In this document: in pieces, positions 51,105-60,120 of the stretch
Numbering within the stretch: position 1 is the stretch's first letter
How the letters are laid out: the number at the start of each line of letters is the position of its first letter
Source of the DNA: JASLZO01 sp965247995
GTDB lineage: Bacteria; Chloroflexota; Dehalococcoidia; UBA6926
Direction: 5' to 3'
Assembly (NCBI GenBank): GCA_965247995.1
Contig: OZ252041.1
Location: 1,612,001 to 1,676,000, forward strand
Length of the DNA: 64,000 bases
Translations under genes and position numbers: made by a program
Notes under the pieces: model-generated
Databases searched by the model: none
What the model saw: only the letters and a program-made list of their open reading frames with translations
What the model was told of the DNA's origin: nothing

Positions 51105-53474
51105 ATGGTTCACCTGGTGCCGTGGCTTCTGACGGCTCAGGTCGTTGGCCTGGCGGCGGTTCCTTGGGGATTCTTGCTGTTCCGCAGCCTGCCGGACCGG
51201 GGGTATGGGCTCTCCAAACCCCTCGGACTGCTCATCCTAACGTACGCCTACTGGGCGATGGTGACCGCAGGCGTCCTCCCAAACGGCCCGTTCTCGCTCG
51301 GTGTCGTTCTGCTCGTCTTCCTCGCAGCGTCTGCGATCTTGCTCCGCAGCCAACTTGACGAGATCCGGTTCTTCGTCCGTCACAATTGGCGTCTTCTGGC
51401 GGTCGAAGAAGTCGTGTTTGTCATGGCCTTCGCCGTCCTTGTGCTGTATCGCGTCCTCTTCCCTGACGTGACCGTGACGATAGCAATCACCGGTCTGACG
51501 ACTGAACAGCCAATGGACCTAGCCTTCCTAGCTAGTTCAATCCGCAGCCAGGATTTCCCGGTGGCGGATCCGTGGTTGGCGGGGCACTCCATCAGCTACT
51601 ACTACCTCGGCTATCTGTCGCTCAGCCTGCCGGCCCAACTCTCGTTTACTCCTCCTTGGGTCGCGTACAACCTGGGCCTCGCGACGGTGTTTGCACTCGC
51701 GGCGGTCGCCTGCTTCTCGCTCGTGGCCAACGCCATCACCTTGGCGAACCTCCGGGGACTGGCTCGAACTCGGTTCACACCTCTGGCGTACTTCGGTGGG
51801 GCGGTGGCATCGGTACTGCTCCTCGTGAGCGGGAACTTCGAGGGTGGATGGCAGGCGGTGAAACGCCTCGCACCATGGGGCGACGCAGGTCTGCTGGCCG
51901 ACCCGAACTGGTGGTTCTGGCCGAGCCGCATCATCGCGGACGGATCGTACGCTGATCCAATCGACGAGTTCCCGGCGTTCAGCTTCATCCTTGGGGATCT
52001 CCATCCCCACCTGATGGCGATCCCCTTCACCCTACTGGCGCTTTCGCTCGCCCTGGCCTGGATTGCTCGCGAGCGACCTGCTGCTGCCCGTTGGCCCCTC
52101 GACCAACCAGGGGAGGCGGTGCTGATCGGATTGATCATCGGTGGGTTGGGGTTCATGAACGCGTGGGACCTCCCTGCCTATCTCCTTGTTTTCGTCGGGT
52201 CAGTCGCGGTCGTGCGCCTTTGGCAAGCCACGGAGGAGTTCCGGGAGGCACCAACACAATGGATTCCGATCGCGTCCGACATCCTTGGCCCCGCGGCAGC
52301 GATCATGGCGCTCTCGATCGTTCTCTACCTTCCGTTCTACGTCGGTATCGACATCCAGTTGCGAGGGATCGTGCCGGTCACGGAAACGGGGACGGACTGG
52401 GGCCATTACCTCCGGATCTGGGGACCGCTCCTCATCGCGGTTCCGATGGCGCCGGTATTGCTCTGGTCACGCCTTCGGAACACCGGATTACGCCGTGCGA
52501 TGGTGGCAACCGCCGTCCTTGGAGGAGCGCCACTGGTCGTGTGGACGATTGTCGTCTCCTTGTCGTCGGTTCTGCCATTCGATCACGGTGCTTCATTCGG
52601 CGTAAGTTCCATAGGGCGCCGGTGGCTGATTGCGCTTCCGGCGGGTCTGGTATTCATTGCCGGGCTGGGAGCGTTGATGCCGTCTCGGTGGGAGCGGAGG
52701 CCTGCGCCTGGAACGACTTTCATCCTGCTCGTCATCACCGCCGGAGCGTTCGCCATCCTTTTGCCGGAGTTGTTCTTCGTCAACGACGCCTTCGGTACCC
52801 GCATGAATACGGTCTTCAAAACGCATTACCAGGCGTGGGTCCTATTCTCTGTCGCCGCCGGGTTCGGGGCCGCTTGGATGCTCACGCGGCCCCGGCCTGC
52901 GAACACCTGGGTAGCCGGAGCATCGTTCGCAGGGATGCTCGCTGCCGCCGTCCTGGTTACAACTGCGGTCACCTATGGACCCGCCGCTGCGTGGACGCGC
53001 GTTTCAATGTCGCATGGCGCGAGCCTCGGTTTGGACGGCCTCTCAACATTTGCGATGGAGTATCCGGACGAGAATTCGGCCATACGGTGGTTGCACCGGA
53101 ACGCGGTTAGCGACGCCGTTGTGCTCGAGGCCGTCGGCACGCCGGAACGGTTTGACTACAGTGACTTCTCGCGAGTTTCTGCTATCACAGGCATACCCAC
53201 CGTCTTGGGTTGGCAGGGACATGAGGCCCAATGGCGTGCGGCAACTCACACCTACATAGGACGCCGCGAGGACGTGGATGCGATCTATGCGGCTGTGGAT
53301 CCGCAGGAATCGCGGAGACTTATGGATCTGTACGACGTCGATTACGTATTCGTCGGTCGACTCGAACGCGAGCGATACGGACCAGACGTGCTTGAACGAT
53401 TGAATGCCGTCGCCCCTGACGCTCGGGTCAACACTTGGGGAACGGTCACGATCCTGGATGTGCGTCCCAGTTAA
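51105..53474 (+). CDS. DUF2298 (Chlor_Arch_YYY) multi-pass membrane protein
   Basis: A 789-residue polytopic protein with well over a dozen hydrophobic segments. The family-defining region is HSISYYYLGYLSLSL (the YYY motif) with DPWLAGH before it, then FSFILGDLHPHLMAIPFTLLAL and FFVNDAFGTRMNTVFKTHYQAW. The last 150 residues are a soluble extracytoplasmic-like domain (TFAMEYPDENSAIRWL, ITGIPTVLGWQGHEAQWR). The layout is like GT-C membrane glycosyltransferases, although the activity of DUF2298 proteins is unproven. Followed by another GT-C-like gene. Confidence 0.88.
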   Translation: MVHLVPWLLTAQVVGLAAVPWGFLLFRSLPDRGYGLSKPLGLLILTYAYWAMVTAGVLPNGPFSLGVVLLVFLAASAILLRSQLDEIRFFVRHNWRLLAVEEVVFVMAFAVLVLYRVLFPDVTVTIAITGLTTEQPMDLAFLASSIRSQDFPVADPWLAGHSISYYYLGYLSLSLPAQLSFTPPWVAYNLGLATVFALAAVACFSLVANAITLANLRGLARTRFTPLAYFGGAVASVLLLVSGNFEGGWQAVKRLAPWGDAGLLADPNWWFWPSRIIADGSYADPIDEFPAFSFILGDLHPHLMAIPFTLLALSLALAWIARERPAAARWPLDQPGEAVLIGLIIGGLGFMNAWDLPAYLLVFVGSVAVVRLWQATEEFREAPTQWIPIASDILGPAAAIMALSIVLYLPFYVGIDIQLRGIVPVTETGTDWGHYLRIWGPLLIAVPMAPVLLWSRLRNTGLRRAMVATAVLGGAPLVVWTIVVSLSSVLPFDHGASFGVSSIGRRWLIALPAGLVFIAGLGALMPSRWERRPAPGTTFILLVITAGAFAILLPELFFVNDAFGTRMNTVFKTHYQAWVLFSVAAGFGAAWMLTRPRPANTWVAGASFAGMLAAAVLVTTAVTYGPAAAWTRVSMSHGASLGLDGLSTFAMEYPDENSAIRWLHRNAVSDAVVLEAVGTPERFDYSDFSRVSAITGIPTVLGWQGHEAQWRAATHTYIGRREDVDAIYAAVDPQESRRLMDLYDVDYVFVGRLERERYGPDVLERLNAVAPDARVNTWGTVTILDVRPS

Positions 53475-53613
53475 TGCCCTTTAGCAGGTCGAGTGATATT
53501 GGCGTATCTCGGTCGAGGGTTGATAGCCTCGAGACACATACGAGGAGAGGGGACTCCGGCCCCATTCCACCCGAACTTCATTGCCAATGGCACACGGCGT
53601 GTACAACGTAAGC

Positions 53614-55938
53614 ATGGGAACTAATACACCCGAAACACTCCAGGACTCTCCTGCCAATGAGGATTCCGGCGCCCTGGACAACGAGTCCCGTACGCCGTCT
53701 GGACAGACGAGAACGGACCAAGCGAGCGAAACGATCGTCGCATGGGGCGTTCGGTCGCTGGGCCGCGGAACGACGAACCTCCGAACCCCCGCCGTTATGG
53801 TCGGTGTCGCGATCGTGCTGATCGCGGCAGGGCTCCGTCTCTGGGACCTCGATGCGCGGGCATTCCATCACGATGAGTCCCAACACGCATACTACAGTTG
53901 GGTCCTCAGCGAGTGGGGTGGGTACACGCACAACCCCTTGCTGCATGGCACGTTCCAGTTCATCGGTACCAGCGTCGTATTCGGCCTATTCGGCGCTTCG
54001 GATGCTTCCGCCCGTCTACTCCCCGCGTTCGCCGGGATCGCAGTGGTCGCGATCCCCCTCGTGCTGTTCAGACGTGAACTCGGCAATTGGGGCGCGGCCG
54101 TCACGTCTCTGCTGCTGGCCGTGTCGCCCGGGATGCTGTACTTCAGCCGCTTCGCCCGCAACGACATCTATATGGTGTTGTGGACCTTGCTGATCTCCTG
54201 GACGCTGTGGCGATTCCTCGAAACACCAAGATTCCGATATCTGTACATCGCCGCGGCCGTCCTTGCGATTGCATTCGCGACGAAGGAACTCACCTACCTC
54301 GTAGTCCTGGTATTCATGTCTTACCTGCTTCTGAGAGCAGTGCTTGATCTCAGGGACACCACCGAGCCGGGCGAGGCCGGATGGTACGGGAACGCGTTGG
54401 CCAGCCTGCGCAGTCTACGGGGCTTCGGACGCCTGAAGCGGATCCCGGTGGCCGTCTGGCCACCTGCCGTGGGGTTCCTCGTCTTGCTGCTGAGCTTCGC
54501 GATTCCGCTTGGCAGTGCTGGCGCCGCCATATTTCAGAGCCGCCTTGGCCTCGTTTTGGCGAACCCCGATCCGCGCTCCGCAGGGGATAGCGGTTTCTTG
54601 TCGTTCGATGGCCCAGTAGGCGCGCCAATCTCCAACGCGACGGGGTTCATGTCATCGATCTTCGAATGGCTCGCCAGCGTGACCGGCATTCAGATCACGA
54701 GCGCATCGGCGCTGGAGAGCCCACTGGCTCCGGCACTCTCACTGCTCGGTATCACCGTTCAGGCGTTCGATGTCGCAGCGATCGTGGTGCTGGTGCTTCT
54801 AGGGATCAGTTGCACGCTCGGCGTTCTGTGGGGCGGTTGGCGGTGGGTCGCGGCCGCTGGCATCTTCTGGGTGTCGTTCGCGTTCCTCTTCACGACGGCG
54901 TTCACCAACTGGGTCGGTCTCGCCAGTGGCTTGTGGCAATCGCTGGGCTACTGGGTTGCGCAGCAGGACGTCGCTCGTGGCGATCAACCTTGGTACTACT
55001 ATCCCATGCTCCTCGGTACCTACGAATACGTACCGTTGATCGCAGGGATCGCCTCTGCTGCTTACCTCGTATGGAAACGAGACACCTTCGGCGTCTTTCT
55101 CGCCTATTGGTTCCTCTCCATGTTCGCGCTCCAGACCTACGCGGGTGAGAAGATGCCATGGCTCTCCATCCACCTGACCTTACCGCTGATTCTGCTGAGC
55201 GGACGCGGGTTGGGCATCCTGGGACTTCAGACCTGGCGCAAACGAGGTGTGCTCACCCAACGTCAAGGGTTCGTTCGTTGGGGAGCGATTGCAGGGGTCG
55301 TCATTCTGGGCACGATGACCGTGCAGTCCGCGACCCGAGTCAGCTTCGCGAATGGCGACATCCCCGTCGAACTGTTCGTGTATACCCAGACGTCACCATC
55401 GTTGGCGAAGACGGTCGACGAAATCGATCGGCTCGCGGCGGAGACCGGCCTGGGACAAGCACTGCCGATCACGATCGACACCATGGGTGGGCTGGGATGG
55501 CCGCTCTACTGGTACCTCCGGGACTACGAGGCCGTGGACTACCGGTGCCTCGGAGACCCAGGAAGCTGCGGTCAGGGCGCAACCCCCCTGTCGGCTGTGT
55601 CCCCGGCCGGTCAGGTCCTTATCGTCGACGGCGACAACGAATTCGTTGCCGAGCCATATCTCGAAAGGTACGGTGCAGGCATTCGTATCCCGTTTCGGCA
55701 ATGGTTTCCTGAGGCTGCCTATCGCAGTCAACACCGAGTACGTGGTCTCACAATCACGGATCTCGTTGGCGGCTCGTTCCATCCGGCTACTTGGGCGACA
55801 ATCTGGGAGTATTGGCGGGGCCGCGAGTTGCCGATGGACCTTGGGAGGATAGATGCTGTCGTGTACTTCCCGGAGGGTTTCGATGTCGTGCCGTTGACGA
55901 GCGCAGCGCCTGGTAGTCCGCCTCGGTCGCAGGGGTAA
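53614..55938 (+). CDS. TIGR03663-family (GT-C / PMT-like) membrane protein
   Basis: About 774 residues. A polar N-terminal stretch of about 60 residues precedes the first helix, after which the first outer loop has FHHDESQHAYYSWVL, the acidic pair typical of GT-C mannosyl- and arabinosyltransferases. More motifs are NPLLHGTFQF, YFSRFARNDIYMVLWT and YAGEKMPWLSIHLTLPLILL. Family members in archaea and Chloroflexota are annotated as flippase-associated or glycosyltransferases. C-terminal 150 residues are soluble. Start may be ATG 53614, 53587 or TTG 53581. Confidence 0.85.
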   Translation: MGTNTPETLQDSPANEDSGALDNESRTPSGQTRTDQASETIVAWGVRSLGRGTTNLRTPAVMVGVAIVLIAAGLRLWDLDARAFHHDESQHAYYSWVLSEWGGYTHNPLLHGTFQFIGTSVVFGLFGASDASARLLPAFAGIAVVAIPLVLFRRELGNWGAAVTSLLLAVSPGMLYFSRFARNDIYMVLWTLLISWTLWRFLETPRFRYLYIAAAVLAIAFATKELTYLVVLVFMSYLLLRAVLDLRDTTEPGEAGWYGNALASLRSLRGFGRLKRIPVAVWPPAVGFLVLLLSFAIPLGSAGAAIFQSRLGLVLANPDPRSAGDSGFLSFDGPVGAPISNATGFMSSIFEWLASVTGIQITSASALESPLAPALSLLGITVQAFDVAAIVVLVLLGISCTLGVLWGGWRWVAAAGIFWVSFAFLFTTAFTNWVGLASGLWQSLGYWVAQQDVARGDQPWYYYPMLLGTYEYVPLIAGIASAAYLVWKRDTFGVFLAYWFLSMFALQTYAGEKMPWLSIHLTLPLILLSGRGLGILGLQTWRKRGVLTQRQGFVRWGAIAGVVILGTMTVQSATRVSFANGDIPVELFVYTQTSPSLAKTVDEIDRLAAETGLGQALPITIDTMGGLGWPLYWYLRDYEAVDYRCLGDPGSCGQGATPLSAVSPAGQVLIVDGDNEFVAEPYLERYGAGIRIPFRQWFPEAAYRSQHRVRGLTITDLVGGSFHPATWATIWEYWRGRELPMDLGRIDAVVYFPEGFDVVPLTSAAPGSPPRSQG

Positions 55939-55948
55939 CCGGTCAGTC

Positions 55949-56956
55949 GTGGTGAAACGGCGTAGCCTGATCGGCGTCGCGATCAGTTTCCTCTTCATCG
56001 GTGTGGTCTTCTGGCGCGTCGATTCGGGCGCTTTCTTCGATGCGCTAGCGAGGACGAACTACCTTTTGATCGCCCCCGCCGCTGGCGTGTACTTCGCAGT
56101 GTTTTGGCTGCGAGCCGTTCGCTGGCGGGTCCTCCTGATCCCCATAGGCCCCGTGAGCACGGGCCGTTCGTATTGGGTCGCGACCATCGGTTATGCGATC
56201 AATAACGTGCTGCCGTTCCGTGTCGGAGAGTTCGCCCGCGCGTTCTTGATCCGACGGAACCCGGGATACCCCGCCTCGTCTACGTTGGCGACGATCTTTG
56301 TCGAGCGCGTCCTCGATGGGCTGACGCTGCTCGTCTGGCTCGGGGCGGCCTTTGCGGTGTTCTCGTCGACCTGGGACCCTTCGCCGACGATGCAGTTCGC
56401 CATGCGCGGCGCGGTCGCCCTGGCCGGCCTGGCCGTGCTATCGGTTGTTCCACTCGTCGCGGCGCCCGCCTGGTCCCTCCGGCGCGTCGACGGGGTCCTT
56501 CGCGTCGTTCCGCAACGGTTCAGACCGCCCGCGCAGGAACTCGCCGTCGGTGTCGTTCATGGGTTCTCATCACTCCGGGGCGGCCGACCGCTCTTGGCAG
56601 TGGTTGGACTCTCGCAAGCGATCTGGATTGGGGAAACCGTGGTGTATTGGCTCGTCGCGGTGGCCATGGGAATCGATGTCGCCTGGTACGTCCTCGGCGC
56701 CGCTGTCGCCGCTTCGAACCTCGCGACGAGCGTGCCGTCGACTTCTGGAGCCATTGGCCCGTTCGAGTTGCTCGCGAAGGAAGTGCTCATCCTCGCTGGG
56801 ATCGCAGCCGGGACTGCTGCCGCCTATGCGGTGTTGGTCCATCTCACGCTGCTCGTCCCCGTAACGGCTCTGGGGGCCGTGTTCTTGACCGCTGAAGGCG
56901 TGTCGTTACGCAACGCTATCAAACAAACCGAGCCCGCGGAGGTTACGAACTCGTGA
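55949..56956 (+). CDS. LPG_synthase_TM / UPF0104 flippase-like membrane protein
   Basis: A 335-residue protein with about eight helices. Family signature segments are WLRAVRWRVLL, YAINNVLPFRVGEFARAFLIRR (N-x-x-x-P-x-R-x-G-E), ATIFVERVLDGLTLL and VPSTSGAIGPFELLAKEVL. Homologues move lipids or lipid-linked molecules across membranes, or form the membrane half of lysyl-phosphatidylglycerol synthase; the synthase domain is absent here. GTG start 10 bp after the previous stop. Confidence 0.87.
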   Translation: MVKRRSLIGVAISFLFIGVVFWRVDSGAFFDALARTNYLLIAPAAGVYFAVFWLRAVRWRVLLIPIGPVSTGRSYWVATIGYAINNVLPFRVGEFARAFLIRRNPGYPASSTLATIFVERVLDGLTLLVWLGAAFAVFSSTWDPSPTMQFAMRGAVALAGLAVLSVVPLVAAPAWSLRRVDGVLRVVPQRFRPPAQELAVGVVHGFSSLRGGRPLLAVVGLSQAIWIGETVVYWLVAVAMGIDVAWYVLGAAVAASNLATSVPSTSGAIGPFELLAKEVLILAGIAAGTAAAYAVLVHLTLLVPVTALGAVFLTAEGVSLRNAIKQTEPAEVTNS

Positions 56957-58275
56957 GATTCGGTGTGATCGGCGGCGGGGTTGGGGGGCTCGGAGCAGCC
57001 TATGAACTGACGAAAGCCGGACACTTCGTTGCAGTATACGAGCGGGCGCCGTTCCTCGGTGGACTAGCGTCGACCTTCGATGTCGGCGGCGGAAGGCTCG
57101 AACGGTTCTATCACCACTTGTTTTTGTCCGACACCACCATCATCGATCTCCTCGGAGAGCTCGGTCTGGCCGATCGGCTGATCTGGGAGAAATCCAAGGT
57201 TGGGTATCTTACCGACGGCCGCATCCATCCGTTCTCGACCGCGCTCGACTTACTCCGCTTCAAGCCAGTCCCGTTTCTGGATCGTATTCGCATGGGGTTG
57301 GTCACCCTCTACCTCCAGCGCCTCAAAGACTGGAAGAAACTTGAGAGTGTCACTGCTGCGTCGTTCATGCGCCGGTGGGCCGGGGAACGGAACTACCGAG
57401 CCATCTGGGAACCGTTGCTCCGAGGAAAATTCACCGTGTACGCGGAGGAGCTTGCAATGCCGTGGCTGTGGAGCAAGTTCGCCACCCGCGTCGCGTCGCG
57501 CAAGGGCATCCTAGGGAGCGAGAGGCTCGGCTACATCTCCGGAAGCTGGCAGGTCTTGGTTGATGAGCTGGAACGGCGCATCGTGGAGGCAGGCGGTGAG
57601 ATCCACGCCGGCGTCGGTGTCCGGCGCATCAGGACGTCGGGGTCCGCGGTGACCGGCCTCGTACTCGACGATGATGCCGGAACGGAGGTCTCCCTCGATT
57701 CCGTGATTGCCACCGTTCCCAGCTTTGTTCTCCCGAACCTCGTCGACCTCCCCGAGGACTATGAGCGGAAAACGAGGTCCGTTGACTACGAGGGCGCGAT
57801 CGCGGTCGTTTGGGTGTTGAATCGGAGCCTGTCCCCAATCTACTGGCTCAACGTTGCGGACGAGGACATCCCGTTCATGTTGGTTCTTGAGCAGACGAAC
57901 CTGGTGCCGCCCAGCGAGTACGGCGGAAAGCACATCATCTATACCGCCAACTACGTCACGCGTGACGATCAGCGGTGGGGGATGTCCGAAACCGAGATCG
58001 TCGCTGATTACATCCCGCACCTCCGAAAGATCAATCCCGATTTCGACGAATCGTGGATCGAGCAGACCCACGTCCACAAGGAGCCGGCCGCGCAACCGAT
58101 CATGACGGTCAACTACAGTCAGAAAATCCCGCCCGTCCGCACGCCGATCCGTGGCCTCTGGCTCGCGTCGATGAGTCAGGTCTACCCGGAGGATCGTGGG
58201 ACGAACTACAGCATCCGGCTGGGCCAACGCGTAGCCCAACAGGCAATGCAAGAAACCGGCGAAAAACCCTCTTAG
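56953..58275 (+). CDS. FAD-dependent oxidoreductase (amine oxidase / UDP-galactopyranose mutase-like)
   Basis: A 440-residue flavoprotein. The dinucleotide-binding motif VIGGGVGGLGAAYELTKAG opens the protein, followed by LGGLASTF and the FAD C-terminal signature near the end (VYPEDRGTNYSIRLG). The central part resembles protoporphyrinogen oxidase/UGM-like proteins found in sugar and polyprenyl loci. The substrate is unknown, but 4-bp overlap with a flippase-like gene hints at a lipid-linked sugar step. Its stop overlaps that of ridA on the other strand. Confidence 0.85.
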   Translation: MRFGVIGGGVGGLGAAYELTKAGHFVAVYERAPFLGGLASTFDVGGGRLERFYHHLFLSDTTIIDLLGELGLADRLIWEKSKVGYLTDGRIHPFSTALDLLRFKPVPFLDRIRMGLVTLYLQRLKDWKKLESVTAASFMRRWAGERNYRAIWEPLLRGKFTVYAEELAMPWLWSKFATRVASRKGILGSERLGYISGSWQVLVDELERRIVEAGGEIHAGVGVRRIRTSGSAVTGLVLDDDAGTEVSLDSVIATVPSFVLPNLVDLPEDYERKTRSVDYEGAIAVVWVLNRSLSPIYWLNVADEDIPFMLVLEQTNLVPPSEYGGKHIIYTANYVTRDDQRWGMSETEIVADYIPHLRKINPDFDESWIEQTHVHKEPAAQPIMTVNYSQKIPPVRTPIRGLWLASMSQVYPEDRGTNYSIRLGQRVAQQAMQETGEKPS

Positions 58276-58736
58276 TCCGGCTTCACCTGTAACGTTATCT
58301 CAACCTCGACCGGGGATCCCAGCGGGAGCGCTGCCATGCCGATCGCTGAGCGGGCATGTCGGCCGTGGTCTCCAAACAGGTAAACGAGCAGGTCCGAAGC
58401 GCCGTTCGCCACGCCTGATTGGCCAACGAAGTCCGGCGCTGATGCCACATACACCGTCATCCGGACGACCCGTTCAATCCGGTCCAGATCGCCTAACGCA
58501 TCCTGCGCGACAGCTAGGGCATTCAACACGGCGACCTCCGCGGCGGTCTTCGCCACCTCCGGGGTGACCTCCGAACCAACGTGTCCGGACGCCACCAACT
58601 CGCCGTCCCGGATAGCAACCTGGCCTGCTAAGAACAGGAGGTCTCCCGCTCGGACCGCGGGTACGTAGTTGCCGCCAGGGCGACCGACGGCCGGCAACGT
58701 CAAGCCTCGCTCTTCTAACTGCTCAGTTACGCTCAT
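58272..58736 (-). CDS. ridA: RidA/YjgF-family protein
   Basis: A 154-residue trimeric-fold protein of the longer RidA-like subgroup: GNYVPAVRAGDLLFLAGQVAIRDGELV, VLNALAVAQDALGDLDRIERVVRMTVYVAS, and SAIGMAALPLGSPVEVEITL. RidA deaminates reactive enamine/imine intermediates; this subgroup lacks the exact RidA arginine motif at the usual RxxxxxxxLP place, so activity is uncertain. It is convergent with the FAD oxidoreductase (4-bp overlap). Confidence 0.88.
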   Translation of the reverse strand: MSVTEQLEERGLTLPAVGRPGGNYVPAVRAGDLLFLAGQVAIRDGELVASGHVGSEVTPEVAKTAAEVAVLNALAVAQDALGDLDRIERVVRMTVYVASAPDFVGQSGVANGASDLLVYLFGDHGRHARSAIGMAALPLGSPVEVEITLQVKPD

Positions 58737-58863
58737 CGTCCCCTCCGGGGGGCGGCATCGGGGCCGCCACCAACACCAACGATACCGCGACTCGCCCGAT
58801 CCCGACGTCGGGTCACCGTTGCGAATCTCATGTGAGACGGTGCATCTCCAGCGCGGATCGTGA

Positions 58864-60120
58864 TCAGTTCAGCAGACGGAGGTCTGACAACGCGGCGTAG
58901 TGTGGATATTTGCCTTCGAACACCGGGGCGTGATCTTCGGTTCGCAATGGCACGGGCAAGTCGGCCCCATCCCTCCTTGCCCGACTCACAACTACCTGGT
59001 CTTCGCCGAGTGCTGCTCCAAATCCCGTGCTCTGTACGAGGACGCCAAACCGCCCGAACTTATCCGGTGCTGTGAGTTCCAGCATGGGCATTCGATTCGC
59101 ATTGACGAGCGCTTCGGACAGGTCTGGCGCTCTCCGAAGCCCATCGACCAGGGTCTGGATGCCAAGCTTCTTGAGGTAACGCTGCTGGGTGAACAATCCC
59201 TCCGTGGTCATGCCAGCGGATTCGCCGGTCAGAGCGAGCGCCGTGAAGTCTACGTGGGCGGTAATGTCTTGCTTCCCAACCCGGATGTAGGGATTCGCTG
59301 ATGACACGTGGCGGTGGTGACACATCAACGTCCCGCGCCGTCGCTGCTCTGAGAACAACATTCTTGCGGGGTAGCCGTAGTCAATCGTTACTGAGAACCC
59401 GCGATTGATGGAGGCCGAAATCTGGGCGAAGAACGGCGGACCGACGAGGTCGACCTCTGCTTGGCAGCCCTCTGGCAACTCCACGCCAACGTGAGTGAAG
59501 TACGCCTCGATTTCGGGCGTCGACGGAGTATCGAGCAACTCAACGAAACCCTGACTCCCGACATCAACCAACAGCTCATAGATGCGTCCGCCCTGGTTGA
59601 CAACACGATATCGGGGGTTCGCGTCGAACAACTCGTTCGACAAGAAGACACCGGTGCCTACGCTGGTCTCGTTTGTACCCTCGGACCATGCGATGTCGGG
59701 GCGGTCGCCCGCGTCGGAAATGTCGACCTGCCCAGTGCGCCCGACCTCGATAATGTGGTAGTCGATGGACTGGCTGAAGGCCGGATTGAGAGACCGGGCA
59801 TAGGCGAGGACGTCAAAGGCCAACAATCCTTTTCCACCGCCGCCTTCCACGACCGAGAAGGACTCGGGCTGGCTCAGAAGCTCCCACATGCGCTCGAGTT
59901 GGAGCGCCAACATCGCACCGAAGGCAGGATGGGCTGATGGTGCGGTGTAGAAGTCACCGTCACGGCCCACGTGATCCACGCCGGATGTGTAGTAACCCTC
60001 GTCGGGGTCGTAGAGCGCCGCGCGCATGAAATCGGCGAAGGGGATAGGACCCCTTCGCCGTATGTCGTCTCGGATGCGGGCCTCGAGGTTCGGTCGGCCC
60101 TTGTTCGGTCGAGCGGTCAG
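58864..60120 (-). CDS. midA: MidA/NDUFAF7-family SAM-dependent methyltransferase
   Basis: About 418 residues of the DUF185/MidA family: GPIPFADFMRAALYDPDEGYYTSG near the N terminus, DFYTAPSAHPAFGAMLA, the SAM loop VVEGGGGKGLLAFDVL, GVFLSNELFDANPRYRV, VTIDYG and the C-terminal LTQ-like FTQQRYLKKLGI. In mitochondria the homologue methylates the NuoD-equivalent subunit during complex I assembly. No ATG/GTG/TTG lies between the family N terminus and the porB-like stop; a CTG at 60120 overlaps that stop as CTGA, the usual 4-bp pattern, so CTG may be the start. Alternatives are ATG 60027 (too short) and GTG 60267 (overlap of 150 bp). Confidence 0.82.
   Translation of the reverse strand: MTARPNKGRPNLEARIRDDIRRRGPIPFADFMRAALYDPDEGYYTSGVDHVGRDGDFYTAPSAHPAFGAMLALQLERMWELLSQPESFSVVEGGGGKGLLAFDVLAYARSLNPAFSQSIDYHIIEVGRTGQVDISDAGDRPDIAWSEGTNETSVGTGVFLSNELFDANPRYRVVNQGGRIYELLVDVGSQGFVELLDTPSTPEIEAYFTHVGVELPEGCQAEVDLVGPPFFAQISASINRGFSVTIDYGYPARMLFSEQRRRGTLMCHHRHVSSANPYIRVGKQDITAHVDFTALALTGESAGMTTEGLFTQQRYLKKLGIQTLVDGLRRAPDLSEALVNANRMPMLELTAPDKFGRFGVLVQSTGFGAALGEDQVVVSRARRDGADLPVPLRTEDHAPVFEGKYPHYAALSDLRLLN

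Noticed and set aside
52091..53110. 339-codon plus-strand frame inside the DUF2298 gene
   Set aside because: Shadow frame rich in Arg/His/Gly; the membrane protein frame is continuous and typical.
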